A DNA stretch of 64,000 bases, taken from NCBI GenBank assembly GCA_023055355.1, contig JALJCS010000001.1, forward strand, positions 24,365,881 to 24,429,880. Reading direction: 5' to 3'. Below the pieces are notes generated by a model that was not told the DNA's origin, searched no databases, and worked only from the letters and a program-made list of their open reading frames with translations. The first letter of the stretch is position 1; each line of letters starts with the position of its first letter. This document shows, in pieces, positions 38,822 through 51,832 of the stretch. Position numbers and translations under genes: made by a program. The DNA is from Agelaius tricolor. Its lineage: Eukaryota > Chordata > Aves > Passeriformes > Icteridae.

Positions 38822-39821
38822 ATCTGTTTTTCTCTTTACAACTTCTTAATCACAGATAGACCTGTCTTAATGTGAGAATAAGGATAACATCTATATTTAG
38901 GAGGATTTGGAAGTTATTATATTTAAAAAGAAAACTTTGGAAATGGGAGCTTTAGGAAAATGTTAAATAGTTAAGATATGGCCAAGCAAATTGTTGTTAT
39001 TACATCTAGGCAGAAGACTGAAAAATGTTTATGGAGATTTCATACTCATAGTATGGCTAAAAAGGGAGGATATTAACAGTAATGGAGAATGTGAATTTAT
39101 AGAGCACCAATTATCCAGCACTAACTCTCTGCCCAGACACCCCTAATGCATAATGGATATGACGTACCTTATTCCACTTTTTAAAGTAAAAGTGGTAGCT
39201 TTCCTAGGAATACATAAATCCAAGACTTTGCCCTCCATAACAGAGTGATGGGGGGGAGGGAAGAGGCAAGTTGCAGAGAAATGCCTGTTTCTAAACTGCT
39301 CTCACAGCCTTGTCCTAGATGAAAGCCTGTGGTCCCAGCAGGTCCTGAGGAGGGTTCAGCATGATGCAGTGCAGAGAAAGGACTAAGGTGAGTGTGAATG
39401 TAGGTAATGTGAACTGGTGGGAACACAGAGATCTAGGATGTGAAATGGGGTAATTTTTCCAGAAAGTAGTAGAACTTCAAAATTCCTTAATTCAATGCAG
39501 AATTCACCCAGCAATAGTTTTCAAGGACCATACATGTCTTCTTCATGCAAATCCTGCTCTAATTCAACCCTATTCCAAATAAAAAATTGTCCCACTAAAA
39601 CCAAACTCTATGTGGTTTAGAAATACATTACATAGTTCTTGGTGAGGAATAAATTCCTCTTTTGAAAGAAGATTGAAAAACCTGACTTGACAGCCAACAC
39701 AGAAAAAAGAGCATTCTTCCTCCCAAGATAATAACACCCAAAGGACTGCAGGGATTTCTGTGAATATTAATATAAACAAACAGATACTGTAAATTTATAC
39801 CTGGTATTTATTTGTGAGTTC

Positions 39822-39865
39822 AGGAAGGAAGGAAGGAAAGAAGGAAGGGAGGGAGGAAGAAAGGA
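39822..39865. repeat. (GGAA)n polypurine tract
   Basis: Forty-four bases of only A and G built from GGAA, GAAA and GGGA units. Pure purine tracts with partial mirror symmetry can form triplex DNA, and GGAA arrays can bind ETS factors. Confidence 0.92.
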
Positions 39866-42800
39866 TAAGAAAGTTTAAACTTCAAGGTATGATTTTAATT
39901 CTATACTACTTATCAACTACAGGTGGAACTGTAATGATAAATAGAGGCTTGGAAGTTTGAAGAGAGTGAATAAATGTGTTCTACCAAGACATTTATTCAA
40001 ACAATGAAAGGGCATATGCTGAGTCACAGTGGTTTTTCAGTAGAGGTAAACACCTAGAACAATAAATTCAATTAACACAGATTAGGAGGTGGGTGTTAAA
40101 ATCTTCCTCTGTTATTTTCTTCTCATATTCACAGCACTGTGCCTGAAAGGCGAAACTCCAACTGTATTTACTGAGATTCAGATTATCTTGACAATTGATG
40201 GCCATCCCAGCATTGTCTTGGCAGACTGAGAAAAACAAACAAACAAAAAATCTCTTTTAGAAAATAATAGGGAAATATTAGTCATTTCATACAAAATTAT
40301 ATAATTATATAAATTTAATTAAACTTAATTTCTTTGCAATCATTGGCATTAACACTTACATAAAATTGAAGTTTTGTTATTCACATCAAAGAAATAAGGA
40401 TTTCATCCTTAATTATATTTTTCAAGGGCAATTTTAGGGCCTAATGCAGAACCTTCTGAGGGTAACAACAAAAGACTGTGATTGATGTCAGTGGATTTAG
40501 TGGGAGTAGGTGATAATTTAATAATGCATAAAGGAGCTATGGAAAATATACAAAGATATTTTCCAAATCTTCTAGAATGTCTCAAATTCTGTGTAGTATT
40601 GAGACATATCAGTATGAGTGAAAGGAGTGTTTTAAAGTTTGAGCCTTCTGCTTCTGGAGTAAGTGAAGTTTTGCCTCCCACTTTTATTGGAATCAGTCCT
40701 AGCCCTTTATAAATCAGCAAAGCAGAGAAAATAATGAAGTATTTGGTAAAACTGTAATGCTGAGACAAGATTTTTCATGAAAATTGCTCATGTGTACTAG
40801 ACACAGTCCTTACTTTTTTTTTTAGTTTATTGCAGAATATGCTTACCTCAAACAATTGCTGATTAACGATATTAAGCCACATTTCATTAAATGCTCACCT
40901 GATAGTTTTAATTGGTTCAAGAAAGGCTGGAAAAACACATTCATGGGTGGAGGGTGTGGTACCAGATTTGGTGTCTTTGCTTTTCTTCCTCTTATCATGC
41001 AAATGTATCCTTTTCAAAAGGTGATGAAGAGCCACATGTGTTTATTCCAAACAAGATCCAGACTCAAGGGCTGCACTCCTGCAGGCAGCCAGTAGTCCTT
41101 TCTCACACCAGATGTCCCTGACTTCCCTGGGAGTCCCTCAGGCAAGGCCATGGATGGTGTCCATATCAATCACAGACAATTCTTCCTCATAAGGCAATGT
41201 TGGTGGGGTGCAACTGATAAATAACAGGTGGTCAGTGCAAAGGAATGTAGGCACATAACAAAGGCTGTATAGGGTTAAAACATTGGGATTTTGCCTGCAG
41301 CTGTCCACAATAAATATGCATAAGTTCATTTTTTGCTTAGTTATGGATTCATCCACCTGTTTTACTTAGAGTGCCAGACATTTTGAACTCTAATTATTAC
41401 CAGGTCCTATCCAAAGTCCACTTCAGTTAGCACAAAAGAAGTTGTCAGTGATCTCGGGGAGCAGGGACCAAGCCATAAGGAACAGTTTCACTGCCATATT
41501 TATATTACAGATTCTCATTTTTGACCTTATATTTGGTCTTTCTGCAAAAGACTTAAAAATTCAGTGCTGTTCTTATTTCCAGGTAGTTTTTGAAAACAAA
41601 CCTGTGCTTCTGTTAAATATCCAACAGATATTGCTGCAGGACCACAAAGTCAGTGCAGGGTTCAGAGCTGTGGCACCAGTGAGCAGAGATGGATGTTGCT
41701 CTGCTGATGGCTCCCAGCTGAATTCAGCCCCCAGACCTCCCCAAGCCAACTTTAAGGCTCTCTCCAGAGCTGATTCAGCTGCAGCACAACATTGTCCATA
41801 AAGCAGATGAAGTGTTGCTGCCACAGAAGTGAGCACACTTCCTTCTCCTGACCACCTTTCTGCTCCCCAGTAACACTCCTGATGCTTCTTGCTTCCTACC
41901 TGTTCTCTTTCACTATGGTCTCACCGGTTCATGTCTGACAATTTTGGCTCTATTGCCTTGGTTCCCAGGGAAGGCCACAGGGTACCCTGCAGGCATAGTT
42001 CGTCAGGAAATCCATAGTTCATCAGGTTTATATTTCACAACTCAGAATTATAACTTTATCAGGAAAATACCTATAATCTGTGAATACTCCAGAAAATGTT
42101 GCATCATGATTTAACAAAAAAAACAACCCCAAACCATAAAACAGCAACAGCAAAGGAGTACCCAGAGAATTCCATGGACAGAACTGATCAGCTCTGTAGA
42201 TAATCAGATGTACAAGCATTACCAGTTTCCAGTTAGTTTTGGCATCCATTTTATAAATCTAGAATTGCATCACATAATACACTATTATTTAACAATACAT
42301 GTAATTATGTAAGCCTTTATATTGTGCAACCTGGCCTTCTCTATTCTCCATTTTCCTTCTTAGTGAAACAAGCAGTGAAACAATTTCTTGAGCATGGCTA
42401 TTCTGAATCATTATGCTTTACTTTATAACAAAACCTCTAGTTAATCAACATCAGGCAATTCTATTTTTAGGACTGTTTATTACATTGAAGATGTTGGCTA
42501 GTCCTGAAACTGAGGCAGTAGAAATGTGGTTTGCATGTTCACTGACACCTCTCTGCACAATTAAGTTCTGCTGTGAGTCACTTGGGATGGAGATGTTTGT
42601 CAGCCAGGTTTTGGGAGGTTCATGGACATGATTAAGTGATGCTGTCCCAGGAGACTAGTGCAGAAAACAAAACAAAATCAGTCTTCCAGTCTTGGCAAGT
42701 AATAGAGGAAGAGCAGGCCTAGACTTTGTTCTTTAATACATCTTTAGTTGTTATTTACATTTCTTCATTACTACTTTATACTTACATCAGCAGACTAAGC

Positions 42801-42906
42801 TAAAATATCATGTGTAATTTTCCTTTCTTCAATATTTTAATTTCCATTAGCTGTTTGATAGACCTACTTATGTGACCCATCAGTAACAGCCAATGGTTTG
42901 AGAATG

Positions 42907-42941
42907 AAAAAAAAAAAACAACCAAACCAAACCTCCAAACC
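42907..42941. repeat. Poly(A) followed by A/C-rich units
   Basis: Twelve A followed by CAACC, AAACC and CTCC units, similar to the other A/C tracts. Confidence 0.85.
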
Positions 42942-44964
42942 AATCAGGAAGATTATTTCCACCAATTGATTTGCTTTTTAAAGGCTGGAACACAAAATTT
43001 GAAATATCTGCTCTTAAAAATACATTGGTGATCCAAGATGTATTTCCCTGCTGCTGACCACTTTTCATGCAGCACAGTCATGACTGTTTGAAGAAGAGAT
43101 GGAATCCCCCCACTGGATCTGGATGTGGAACAGGGCTGCTTGCTGAGGGTGCCCCAGGAGAGGCCAAGGAGAGATCAGCTCTGGGTCCAGGTTGATGTTC
43201 ACTTACCTGATCCCTGCTCTCTCTTTCTAAGTGCTCTACCACCAAATCTTAGATCAGATCTATTCTCTTGATGAAGGTATTTTTTAAAATTAGAAAGTGT
43301 GATAATTTAAGCATAAAACCACTGTGCAGCAGTTTTAGCTTCTGAAAGTTGCTGCAGTTCTGTGGACGTCTAATTATTTGCTCATTTATTTTTGAGACAT
43401 CAGCATTTTAGAAACCACTGTATACCCTAGTTAGAGATTTTTATTGGGGTATATTTTATTAAAAGACCATGTATGTAATAGAATATTAAATATTAAAACA
43501 CAAGGCTCAATGCATTGTATATGTATAATATAATTATTCCTGCTACAAACTATTAATTCAGTAAAATTGATTACTAAATTATAAGTATTTTCCAAAGTCC
43601 TGAAAATAAGATATCTAATTACAAGAGAATCTCATGTAACAGTTAAAACAATTTCCATATCCCCAGGTGTAAAGAAAGCTCAAAAACCTAAGCTGAATGC
43701 AAACTGAACAGACAAAAAGGGAATAAAACCACACACATTTGTGAAAGACTTCTGCAAGCTGATTTCTTTCTCTGAGTAGAAGCCTGGTAATAGTCGATGA
43801 GACACATGATTAAAACTAATAACTGCTAGCAAGCAAAAACTGAAACAAATCTTTGCATATGTATGGAAGATTTTACTGAACCCTGGGCCCAAATGCCTTT
43901 TAACTATTTCTGGTATGGCTGAGAAATGTTAAGAGCCATATTTTCCTTTTAAACTAATACTCAAAAATAAAAATACAACAGGACTTCAGAATGGAATCTC
44001 CTGGAACTTGAATAATGCCTTTCATTGGAGTTTGCTGCAGCAAGTCAGACTGTACTTGCTACTGCTGAGAATTAAAATGGTAATTAGCAAAAACCAGGCA
44101 GAGATTCTTAACTGGATAAACTGGATTTCATCTGTACAGCTCATATGCGATGCAAAAAGACTGCCAAGACAAGATGAAGAGAGACTTAAGGCTTTGCTTT
44201 GTATTTTCCTTGGATATACAAATACAGACACACAAGATTAAAGCTAGATTTTTAATAAAGTCCTATAGCTATAGTACATGATGCAAAATTGCACTCGACT
44301 TTAGGAGCCTGGCCCACATCATAAACTTTATGGATGAGAAGTTAGTAATTGATTTGGCTCTCTATTGAAGACAAAGCCTTATTTCTCAGAAGCATCAGCA
44401 TAAGCTGTAAAGGGACTTGCAGTTTATGGGAAAAACATGCATTGAAGAAGGATACTGATTTTACCATAAGTGATCTGCTCCAGGAAGAAGGTTCTGCAAA
44501 GAAATATCCCCTCAACTCAATAAAAATATGAAGCATTTCTTCCTAGCAAGCCTGAACTTTTTTAGTTGGGATTACCCCATGCAACAAATATGGAAAGAAT
44601 CACCCTTAAAAAACTAACTAGTCTTATTAAGCATCGCTAATAATTTATTTTAAAATCAGACACATATATGCAAAGAGAACTTAACTTAGCAAACAAATTC
44701 TGAATTTTGTGGCAAATTATTTTCCTTGCAGATGAGCATCCAGAATAATTTCAGTGTAAATGGGCATCAATAAAAAAGAATTCAAGGGTACTAAGCAAGA
44801 ATTTATCCTTGTTTTTCATATTATTTCAAAAGTAATGATCTTAAGAACCTGGAATAGGATAAACTACATAGTACTAACACTAGAAAAACTAGTTGTGTTT
44901 TGTTTAGTTAATGGTAGTAACGTTGCTCCAAATGTGGATGCCAGTATTTTAACGATACATATCT

Positions 44965-44978
44965 TTGATATATATCAA
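44965..44978. repeat. 14-bp AT-rich palindrome
   Basis: TTGATATATATCAA is self-complementary, in AT-rich DNA where chance palindromes are common. Confidence 0.6.
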
Positions 44979-46726
44979 TAAAATATATTTACATTATAAA
45001 TTTTATCATTTAAGATTTATTTTAACAGTATCTTCAAAGAGCTTTAAATAATTTGAATAAAATGGGGTAAATCTAGTTCAACTGAAAATCTTGAGTTTTA
45101 GTGCTGTTCTGTTTGACATTTCTGTGTATCCTGAGACATTATGAAAATATTTTAATATTCAGAATATGAAGAAGTAAATCATTAAGTATAATTTTTCTAG
45201 CAGATGAATTCACTGTTCACTGGTGTTGATACTTTATTGTTTTGCATCTGGTGTAGTCATTTAGAGATGTGCATAGTCAGTGCAAAACATTACAAAATTA
45301 GAATCAGATTTTTCCAAATCCCTTTATGAAGGTGCTCAAAATGTAAGGCAGGAAACTGGAAAGTCACTTCCAGTGTCTTGTGGATCTCTTCTGGATACTG
45401 GGCTAGATTCTAATTTTATTCAACTAAATTCTTCAGAACTGATTCTTTTTATTGTTAATTCACAGTCAAGGATGAGATACATGGACCTGAACTCAAGAGT
45501 TCAGCCACGTACAGCATGGTTTCTTTGAACAAAATATAACCAGTGGTAAACAGGGGCAGACTGTCAATTATTCTCCATGGGGGGTTTTTTAGGCATTTGC
45601 TGGAATTCTTACAAGAAGAGTCTGCTCTGTGTGCTTTGCTGGACAGAATACGCACAAAAATATTTTCAAACTAAATGCAGCTGGTTCTAATCCTCTGATA
45701 ATTCAATCTACATGCATCTCTAGCTTTAACATGAACCAAGCCATCTGTAAAATGTTAGTTACATTAGAAGACACAAATCTAGTTTTTGACCAGATCCGAG
45801 CCAATCAATAAGTCTTTCTTTCTTTGATCTTTGTGTTTTCTGGAATAATGGCAAGAAACCAAACCAAAGCAATACAAAATCAATCCAAGCCTTAATACAC
45901 TCTTAAAACTACTCGGAGCAATTTTTGATGAGGGGCTTCACTGCTGGTGAAGTTTCTCTCCTTGAGACATGCATTCCAGTTGTGATTCAAATTTTTCTGC
46001 TGAGATGAGAGGATAAACTGTACTTGCAGTCATATAGCAAGCAGTAGGAAGCCTAAAAAGGTAATTTTCTTTTAAAATATATATTTGGCCCTCCTTAGCT
46101 TATTTCAGATGAAATCCAGACCAATTTGTTTAAATAACCAGTAAAGACAATGCAGGAACTAAATGCAGGAAGAATGCTGAGAAAAAATAAAACGCAGCCA
46201 ATTCCAAGTACACTGAAAGAATTTTATTCATATTGCATATTCACGTTACATTCAATAAGCACATTCATGTGTTTATTCCATGCTCTTACACTCAAGCTAT
46301 AATGTGGTTCCAGTGACATTTACAGATAACAGTTTGTGTTTTAAAAGCCCAGGGTTGTTTTATTAAAAGACAATGAATTTGCATGAGAAATTACATTTTT
46401 TTTTTGTGAAAGTTCCTTTGTGCATCACGTAGTTTTCCTCCATTTGTGAGACACATATTATTGAGCAGGATTTTCACTACACCACATTTAAATAAGAGAG
46501 ACATAGTGGAGTAGGAAAGAGCATGAAGCACTGCTGCTGGAGTAGGGCAGTATTTTCATTTTCCTTGGTGCAATTGTGCAAGCAAGGGAGGGATGAACAG
46601 AGTATGAAACTGGTGTCTGCCCTCCAACTCCTCTCTGGACCTTGAGGAAAGACAGTAACACTCAAAATGCTCTCAAGTAATTTTTTTTGGCTACCTACAA
46701 AGATGATTCAAATGCAGCTCTTCACT

Positions 46727-46757
46727 TTCTGCTGAAAACAGCATATTTTCAGCAGAA
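46727..46757. repeat. Perfect hairpin, 12-bp arms, 7-base loop
   Basis: TTCTGCTGAAAA (46727-46738) and TTTTCAGCAGAA (46746-46757) are perfect complements around the loop CAGCATA. Mixed base composition makes chance less likely. Confidence 0.88.
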
Positions 46758-49125
46758 TTCCTCCTATGTACATAAACCCATAAGGCACAGAAGTCAAGAA
46801 AAATATTACTAACTTGATTCCATGTCTGCTAAAGAGAGGCTGGTCTATCCCTCTAGTTGTCAGGCATAATTAATAAGTTTTCCTCCACATTTTTTTTCCT
46901 CTCTGTTCCTGCAGTCCTGTATTTTTCTTGACACCTAATTAGCTTATTAGCTTTATAATACAGTTTTTGCAGTCCTCAAAATGAATCACTTTCTTTACTG
47001 ATGTGGAACCAGCTAGAGTAATTTAATAGCTCTTCCAAACACCTGCCATCACAATCAGACTTCTGCTGCTTCATTTACCTGAAACCCTTATAGTCTATGT
47101 AGTGGTATTTTCATTTCAACAAGTAACTAAGGTCTACTACTGCTTGATGCTTTTTGCCTTTCCCACTTATCTGGTACCTTTACAGTCTCCTCTTAAACCA
47201 GAGGACTGGATGCTCATCCCCTTCTTCCATGCTGGTAAAAGACTTGGGCAGATTCCATTGTTTCACCCACTGTCCTGGTGTGGTGTGCCATGGAAATGGT
47301 TTTTCCCAGTTTTATGGTCAGTGCAGGTAACTGGTACTTCCTGCTCTGAAGGCTGCTGGAAGGCTGATATAGGTAGGGAGGGATGTGACAAAAAGAACGC
47401 TCAGTTCTCATCTCCTGGGCTTCAGAACATAACCTGAAGTACAAAATACAGTATCAATCAAAGTGAAATTAGAAAAATATGAGAGATTAGTCAATCCCAC
47501 CATTCCTATGCTGCCACCTGTCCTCTTCCAGCAAGATTTCTTTGTTGAAAGAACACTTAAAGTAGATTTTGATCTTCAAAAACTCTAACAGCTGGAGCTG
47601 CTCACAATGGCTTTCCAAATGAAGAAAATGCTGGTGACATCTCTGAATCCTTAAATTTGGCAGAGGAAAATAGTATGTATAGCCAATATAATCTGTTTGG
47701 TGCATCTTTTATTCAAAACCAAAATGTCATTCTGTGTCACACATACTTGAACCAAAGCATGCAGAGATACAGAATGAGAGAGGAAACCTTTAAAAGGCTT
47801 ACACAGAAACAGAGAGCACTAGAACTTTGAGGTCACTGTGAAGCCATTAGAAATTTTACTGTTTTCATTTGAAACAAAGAACCTTCAGAGTATCACAGAT
47901 GTGAAGTGGGATTGAAACAGGCAGTCAACCAGGCAGGGTCATCTGAGCCAAACAACCTCTTCTATCTCATGGTAGAAGGGAAGATTGTGGAAGGACTGGC
48001 AGAGTAGAGAGGAAAAAAAAAACATTTAAAACCATTTAGAAATGTCTGATGAAGAGGACGAAGTTGTTTGTTCTGAAGTGCGGTAAAGGAGTGTACAGAG
48101 CCTGAAACACCATTTGTAATGTTACAGGAATGGTTGAGACATTTTTTGCCAAATTTGACCCTGTACTGTCCCTGTTTTCCTCACCTACGAAGTCCTAAAG
48201 GAAACTTGCCCTTCATAGTTCAAGGTTTACTTCCTTAAAACATGTTGTACCTCTGAAAATATGGAGCAGAACCCAATGCCCATGCTTGAGCTACCTGTGG
48301 AATTCCACCTCCATTTGGTTGCTGTTCAAAGGATGAATTCATGAATGAATGAAACTTTTGTCTTCTATGCCTGTCTCACAACTTCAATAATGTTAGTTTT
48401 TGAATGGCATTTTTCTTCCTCTTACAAGAAGCATTGCCTTTGCCTGTGACACTATTTATGCACCACATGATGCTCAGGAAGCACTTTTCTCATATCTTGT
48501 TTCCAGCCTAAAACATTCTCTGTATGCAGAGTAAACCCTGGGAGTTGTGGCCCATTAAGGATTTTGTCAAAGCAGCATGGTGTGGAAGGACAAATGTCTG
48601 TATTCACCAATATTATATTTTAAACAAAACAAAAAACCCAAGTTTTTCTGGGAACTCACCTTTGCCTCCAGCACCATTTCCCGAACATTACAAACCACAT
48701 AAAAGGACAAAGGATACTTCAGTGCCAGTCCGGAGAGACCTAAGCCAAGAAATGCCTTTCCAGGAGGAAGATCACAGACATTGAGATCACATGCCTGAAA
48801 GAAGGTAGATTTTTTCACTTTCTTATGTTTTCAGGACCAATTTGATGAGATATTAGCCAAGAAATGATTCAAACTCACCCAAGTGAAGAGGGCAAACCCC
48901 AAATCTGGACGCACAGTCAGTGTTGCTGCCATCTGCTGTTTTCATGTGGAATGGAAAATTTCAAATTACTTTTTCCCCTACCACATTTTTCAATTTTTAA
49001 ATGCAATCATAAAAGGAAGATTAGAGGGAGAACTTTCTTTTTAACAATTCTTGGTTTAAAAATGCTAATTTACTTATTGGACCGGATAAATTTTCCTTTA
49101 ATTTAGTTCTGCCTATTTGGGGCCT

Positions 49126-49167
49126 GGGTTTGGGGGGTTTTGTCTTTGGTTTTTTTTTTTTTTTTTT
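49126..49167. repeat. G/T tract with 18-T run
   Basis: GGGTTTGGGGGG followed by T-rich sequence and an uninterrupted run of 18 T (49150-49167). Confidence 0.88.
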
Positions 49168-49806
49168 AACATGAATTCCCATTTGGGATAAAGGAAAAGC
49201 TTCTCCACTTCTACAGAAAAGCAAAGAAAGCAGATTAATAGGGGAAATAATGTATTCATTTGGGTGTATTATATACTTTCTATGACTAAATTTTAATTGG
49301 ATGACTTGCATAAATGGAATGTAAATTTGTCTACAGCACAGCATGGATTTGGGGCTTTAAAAGCCAAAGTTCAACTGCTGATTTCATTAATTAGGAACTA
49401 TAATTAGTAAATGTAGGGTAGGTAAAGGAAATGAAAACAAATGTGCTTCATTAACTGTTTTTCAGGCACAGGTAAATATGAGCTCATTCACTGCAACTGT
49501 GCACTGCATGCCTGAGACAGCCTTATTGGGAATAAAGTAATAACCTCTGACTACAGAACAGCTCACTGCCCTGGTTACATTTTTTAGGGATCCATGACTA
49601 GGAACCACAGTGCAAGGCAGGTTTGGAGTTTCCTCTTTGAGCCTTTACAACTGTGACCCACAGAAAGATCAATTATCACTGCCCCTATTCCACTATGAGC
49701 CTGAATGACCTTGGGGGTCTTCTCAAAGCAGGAGATATTAAGATGAATGGTTTTGATGACCATTAGGAAACCAAGATTAGAATTATATTTTCTTGATTAA
49801 TTGTGC

Positions 49807-49823
49807 TGATAATAACATTATCA
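49807..49823. repeat. GATA-type palindrome
   Basis: TGATAATAACATTATCA: perfect 7-bp arms around AAC, giving two inverted TGATAA sites. It is preceded by TTGATTAATTG and lies in non-repetitive sequence. Confidence 0.7.
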
Positions 49824-51811
49824 ATTCACAAAGACACAATCAGATGCCTCATTAGACTTTGCAAGTGATACATGATTTCTGTAAGACCCATCTGAATGCT
49901 GTGTGTCCTGAGCCTGGCAGAAGTTTCTTCCTACAGCTACATCTTCTCCTGTAAAGCAAAGTAAATGTCTGATACTGTAGATAGGAAAATGCCAACAACT
50001 AAAAGCTCAGTTGTACATTGTTGGTATGCAGAGAACAGCCTTGCCCTCAATCCAAGTTATCTATAGGTAGCTATTATTGCAAAATTAATATTTTTTGGAT
50101 GGCAATAGAGTCTCTTTCCACTTTATTTCAGTTTAGCCCATGCTGACCTGTCTTTGGTCTTCACTCTCCAGCCTATTTCTTACACTGACACCCTTGGTGG
50201 TGCTCGCAGCCTGTAGAGCAGATCACTGTGCTGCTCACTGAATTAGGGTGCTACCATTATCCTTTCTAAAGGAAAGCATCACACACCTGCCCTGCTGCCT
50301 AATAACCAGGAGAGAGGATGGTTGTCACACCTTAAAAAGGTAGAAATGGAAATGGGAAAGAATCCTGAGAGGACAAGGCCAAACTTAAGAGCTAAACCTA
50401 CTGCTGAGTATGGCATAGCTGAAAGACAATAAAAGATTCCTTAAACTGGGAAGAACAACAGGACAAAAGACAAACAGAACCTCCTAAACCATGTCTGTTC
50501 ATTTTTTATTATGGGGTGGGCTGCAGCTTGCCAGCCTGTTTTAAAATCAAGACTTCACAGCAAGAAACTACAGAGCAATGCATCACTTCTCTGCAGGCAC
50601 TTCCTTCCCCTGACAAATGGTTCAGGCACAGTAATAGCTTAACCAGAGCTGCACTGAGGGAGGAGGATCTGTAGGAAATAAATCTGTATTTATTTACAGA
50701 CACATACACAGGCACACAGCTTATTGTGCAGAGCAGCTTCTTATTGTGGAAAATGAGCTGCATAAAATGCAAAGCTACAGGAGATGTTTTAACACTCAGG
50801 GGAAAAAGATAAATTCCACATGTTACACTAATTTATTCTGTCCCCAAGGGGGAATCTCCATAAACTTCTCAGTCAAAAAATCGGCTTCTCTTCCAGCAGT
50901 TTTAAGACTTACTAGTTAGCACTCCTTGTTAACATCACTAACCTGCTAGCCTTACATTTTCCTAATTTTTCTAAGAAAGGAGAACAGAAAAGGAATTGTT
51001 TGAGAGCTCATCATAGTGCTCCTGAGTACAAGCTGAAGCACATTTTTTCCTGAGGCAGAGAATAAACTGCACCCTAATGTAAATGGCTGATACAAAGCCA
51101 ATACACCAATTTATGCCTCAGCTAAATCCTTAACTTAGCACTTATGTAAGACATTAGACTTTTATAGCACTTGGACCAAGGTAGGAATTCATGAGGAGCT
51201 CACTAATTTGAGAAAACAACTCGAGTGTGCTTTTCAGTATGACAAACCAGACCACTTATCCAATTAGGGAGAGACGAAGGAAGATAAATTCTATTTTGCC
51301 AGCTTTCTGAAATGTTTTTCAGATTTTCTCATAGCTTGATACAAAGCTGCAGAATAACATTTTTAAGCTGCTCTCTAGTTAAAATGCTAAGCCTTTCCCC
51401 TCATGAGTAAAAAAAAGTATTGTGCATGCAGAGTTTTAACTACCTCTGCTCAAATTCTGCCAATTTTAAAATGCTTAGGAATCACACTGAATCTGCTCAT
51501 TCCCCACCAGGGCTGGTAAATTAGCACTAGAGCTCTGCTATTTTTCTCTTACTCAGTAGTCACATTTGTAGGAGACTATTATTTTTTTAAACACATTAAT
51601 GTAATGATGGGAAATTTAGCATAAGCTAACAGAGATTTGTACATTCTACACCTGAACCAAAATGCACTTTTAATGAGCACACCAGGAAATGATGCTGTCC
51701 TTGTGTAATTAATGGCTTGGAAACTGAAATACTGGGATAATCAACGCAAAGAAGCAACTTGTAAGATGGATTTTTCAGGATATGTATGCTTAGCACATCC
51801 TCATCTCTATT

Positions 51812-51832
51812 GAGTCTCCATTATGGAGACTC
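51812..51832. repeat. Near-perfect palindrome, 10-bp arms, 1-base centre
   Basis: GAGTCTCCAT, T, ATGGAGACTC. It is the most GC-balanced palindrome in the intergenic region. As single-stranded DNA or RNA it would need to open a few pairs to form a loop. Confidence 0.85.

Noticed and set aside
47507..47525. Reverse-strand CTCF-like GCTGCCACCTG
   Set aside because: The part of the consensus after the core does not match.
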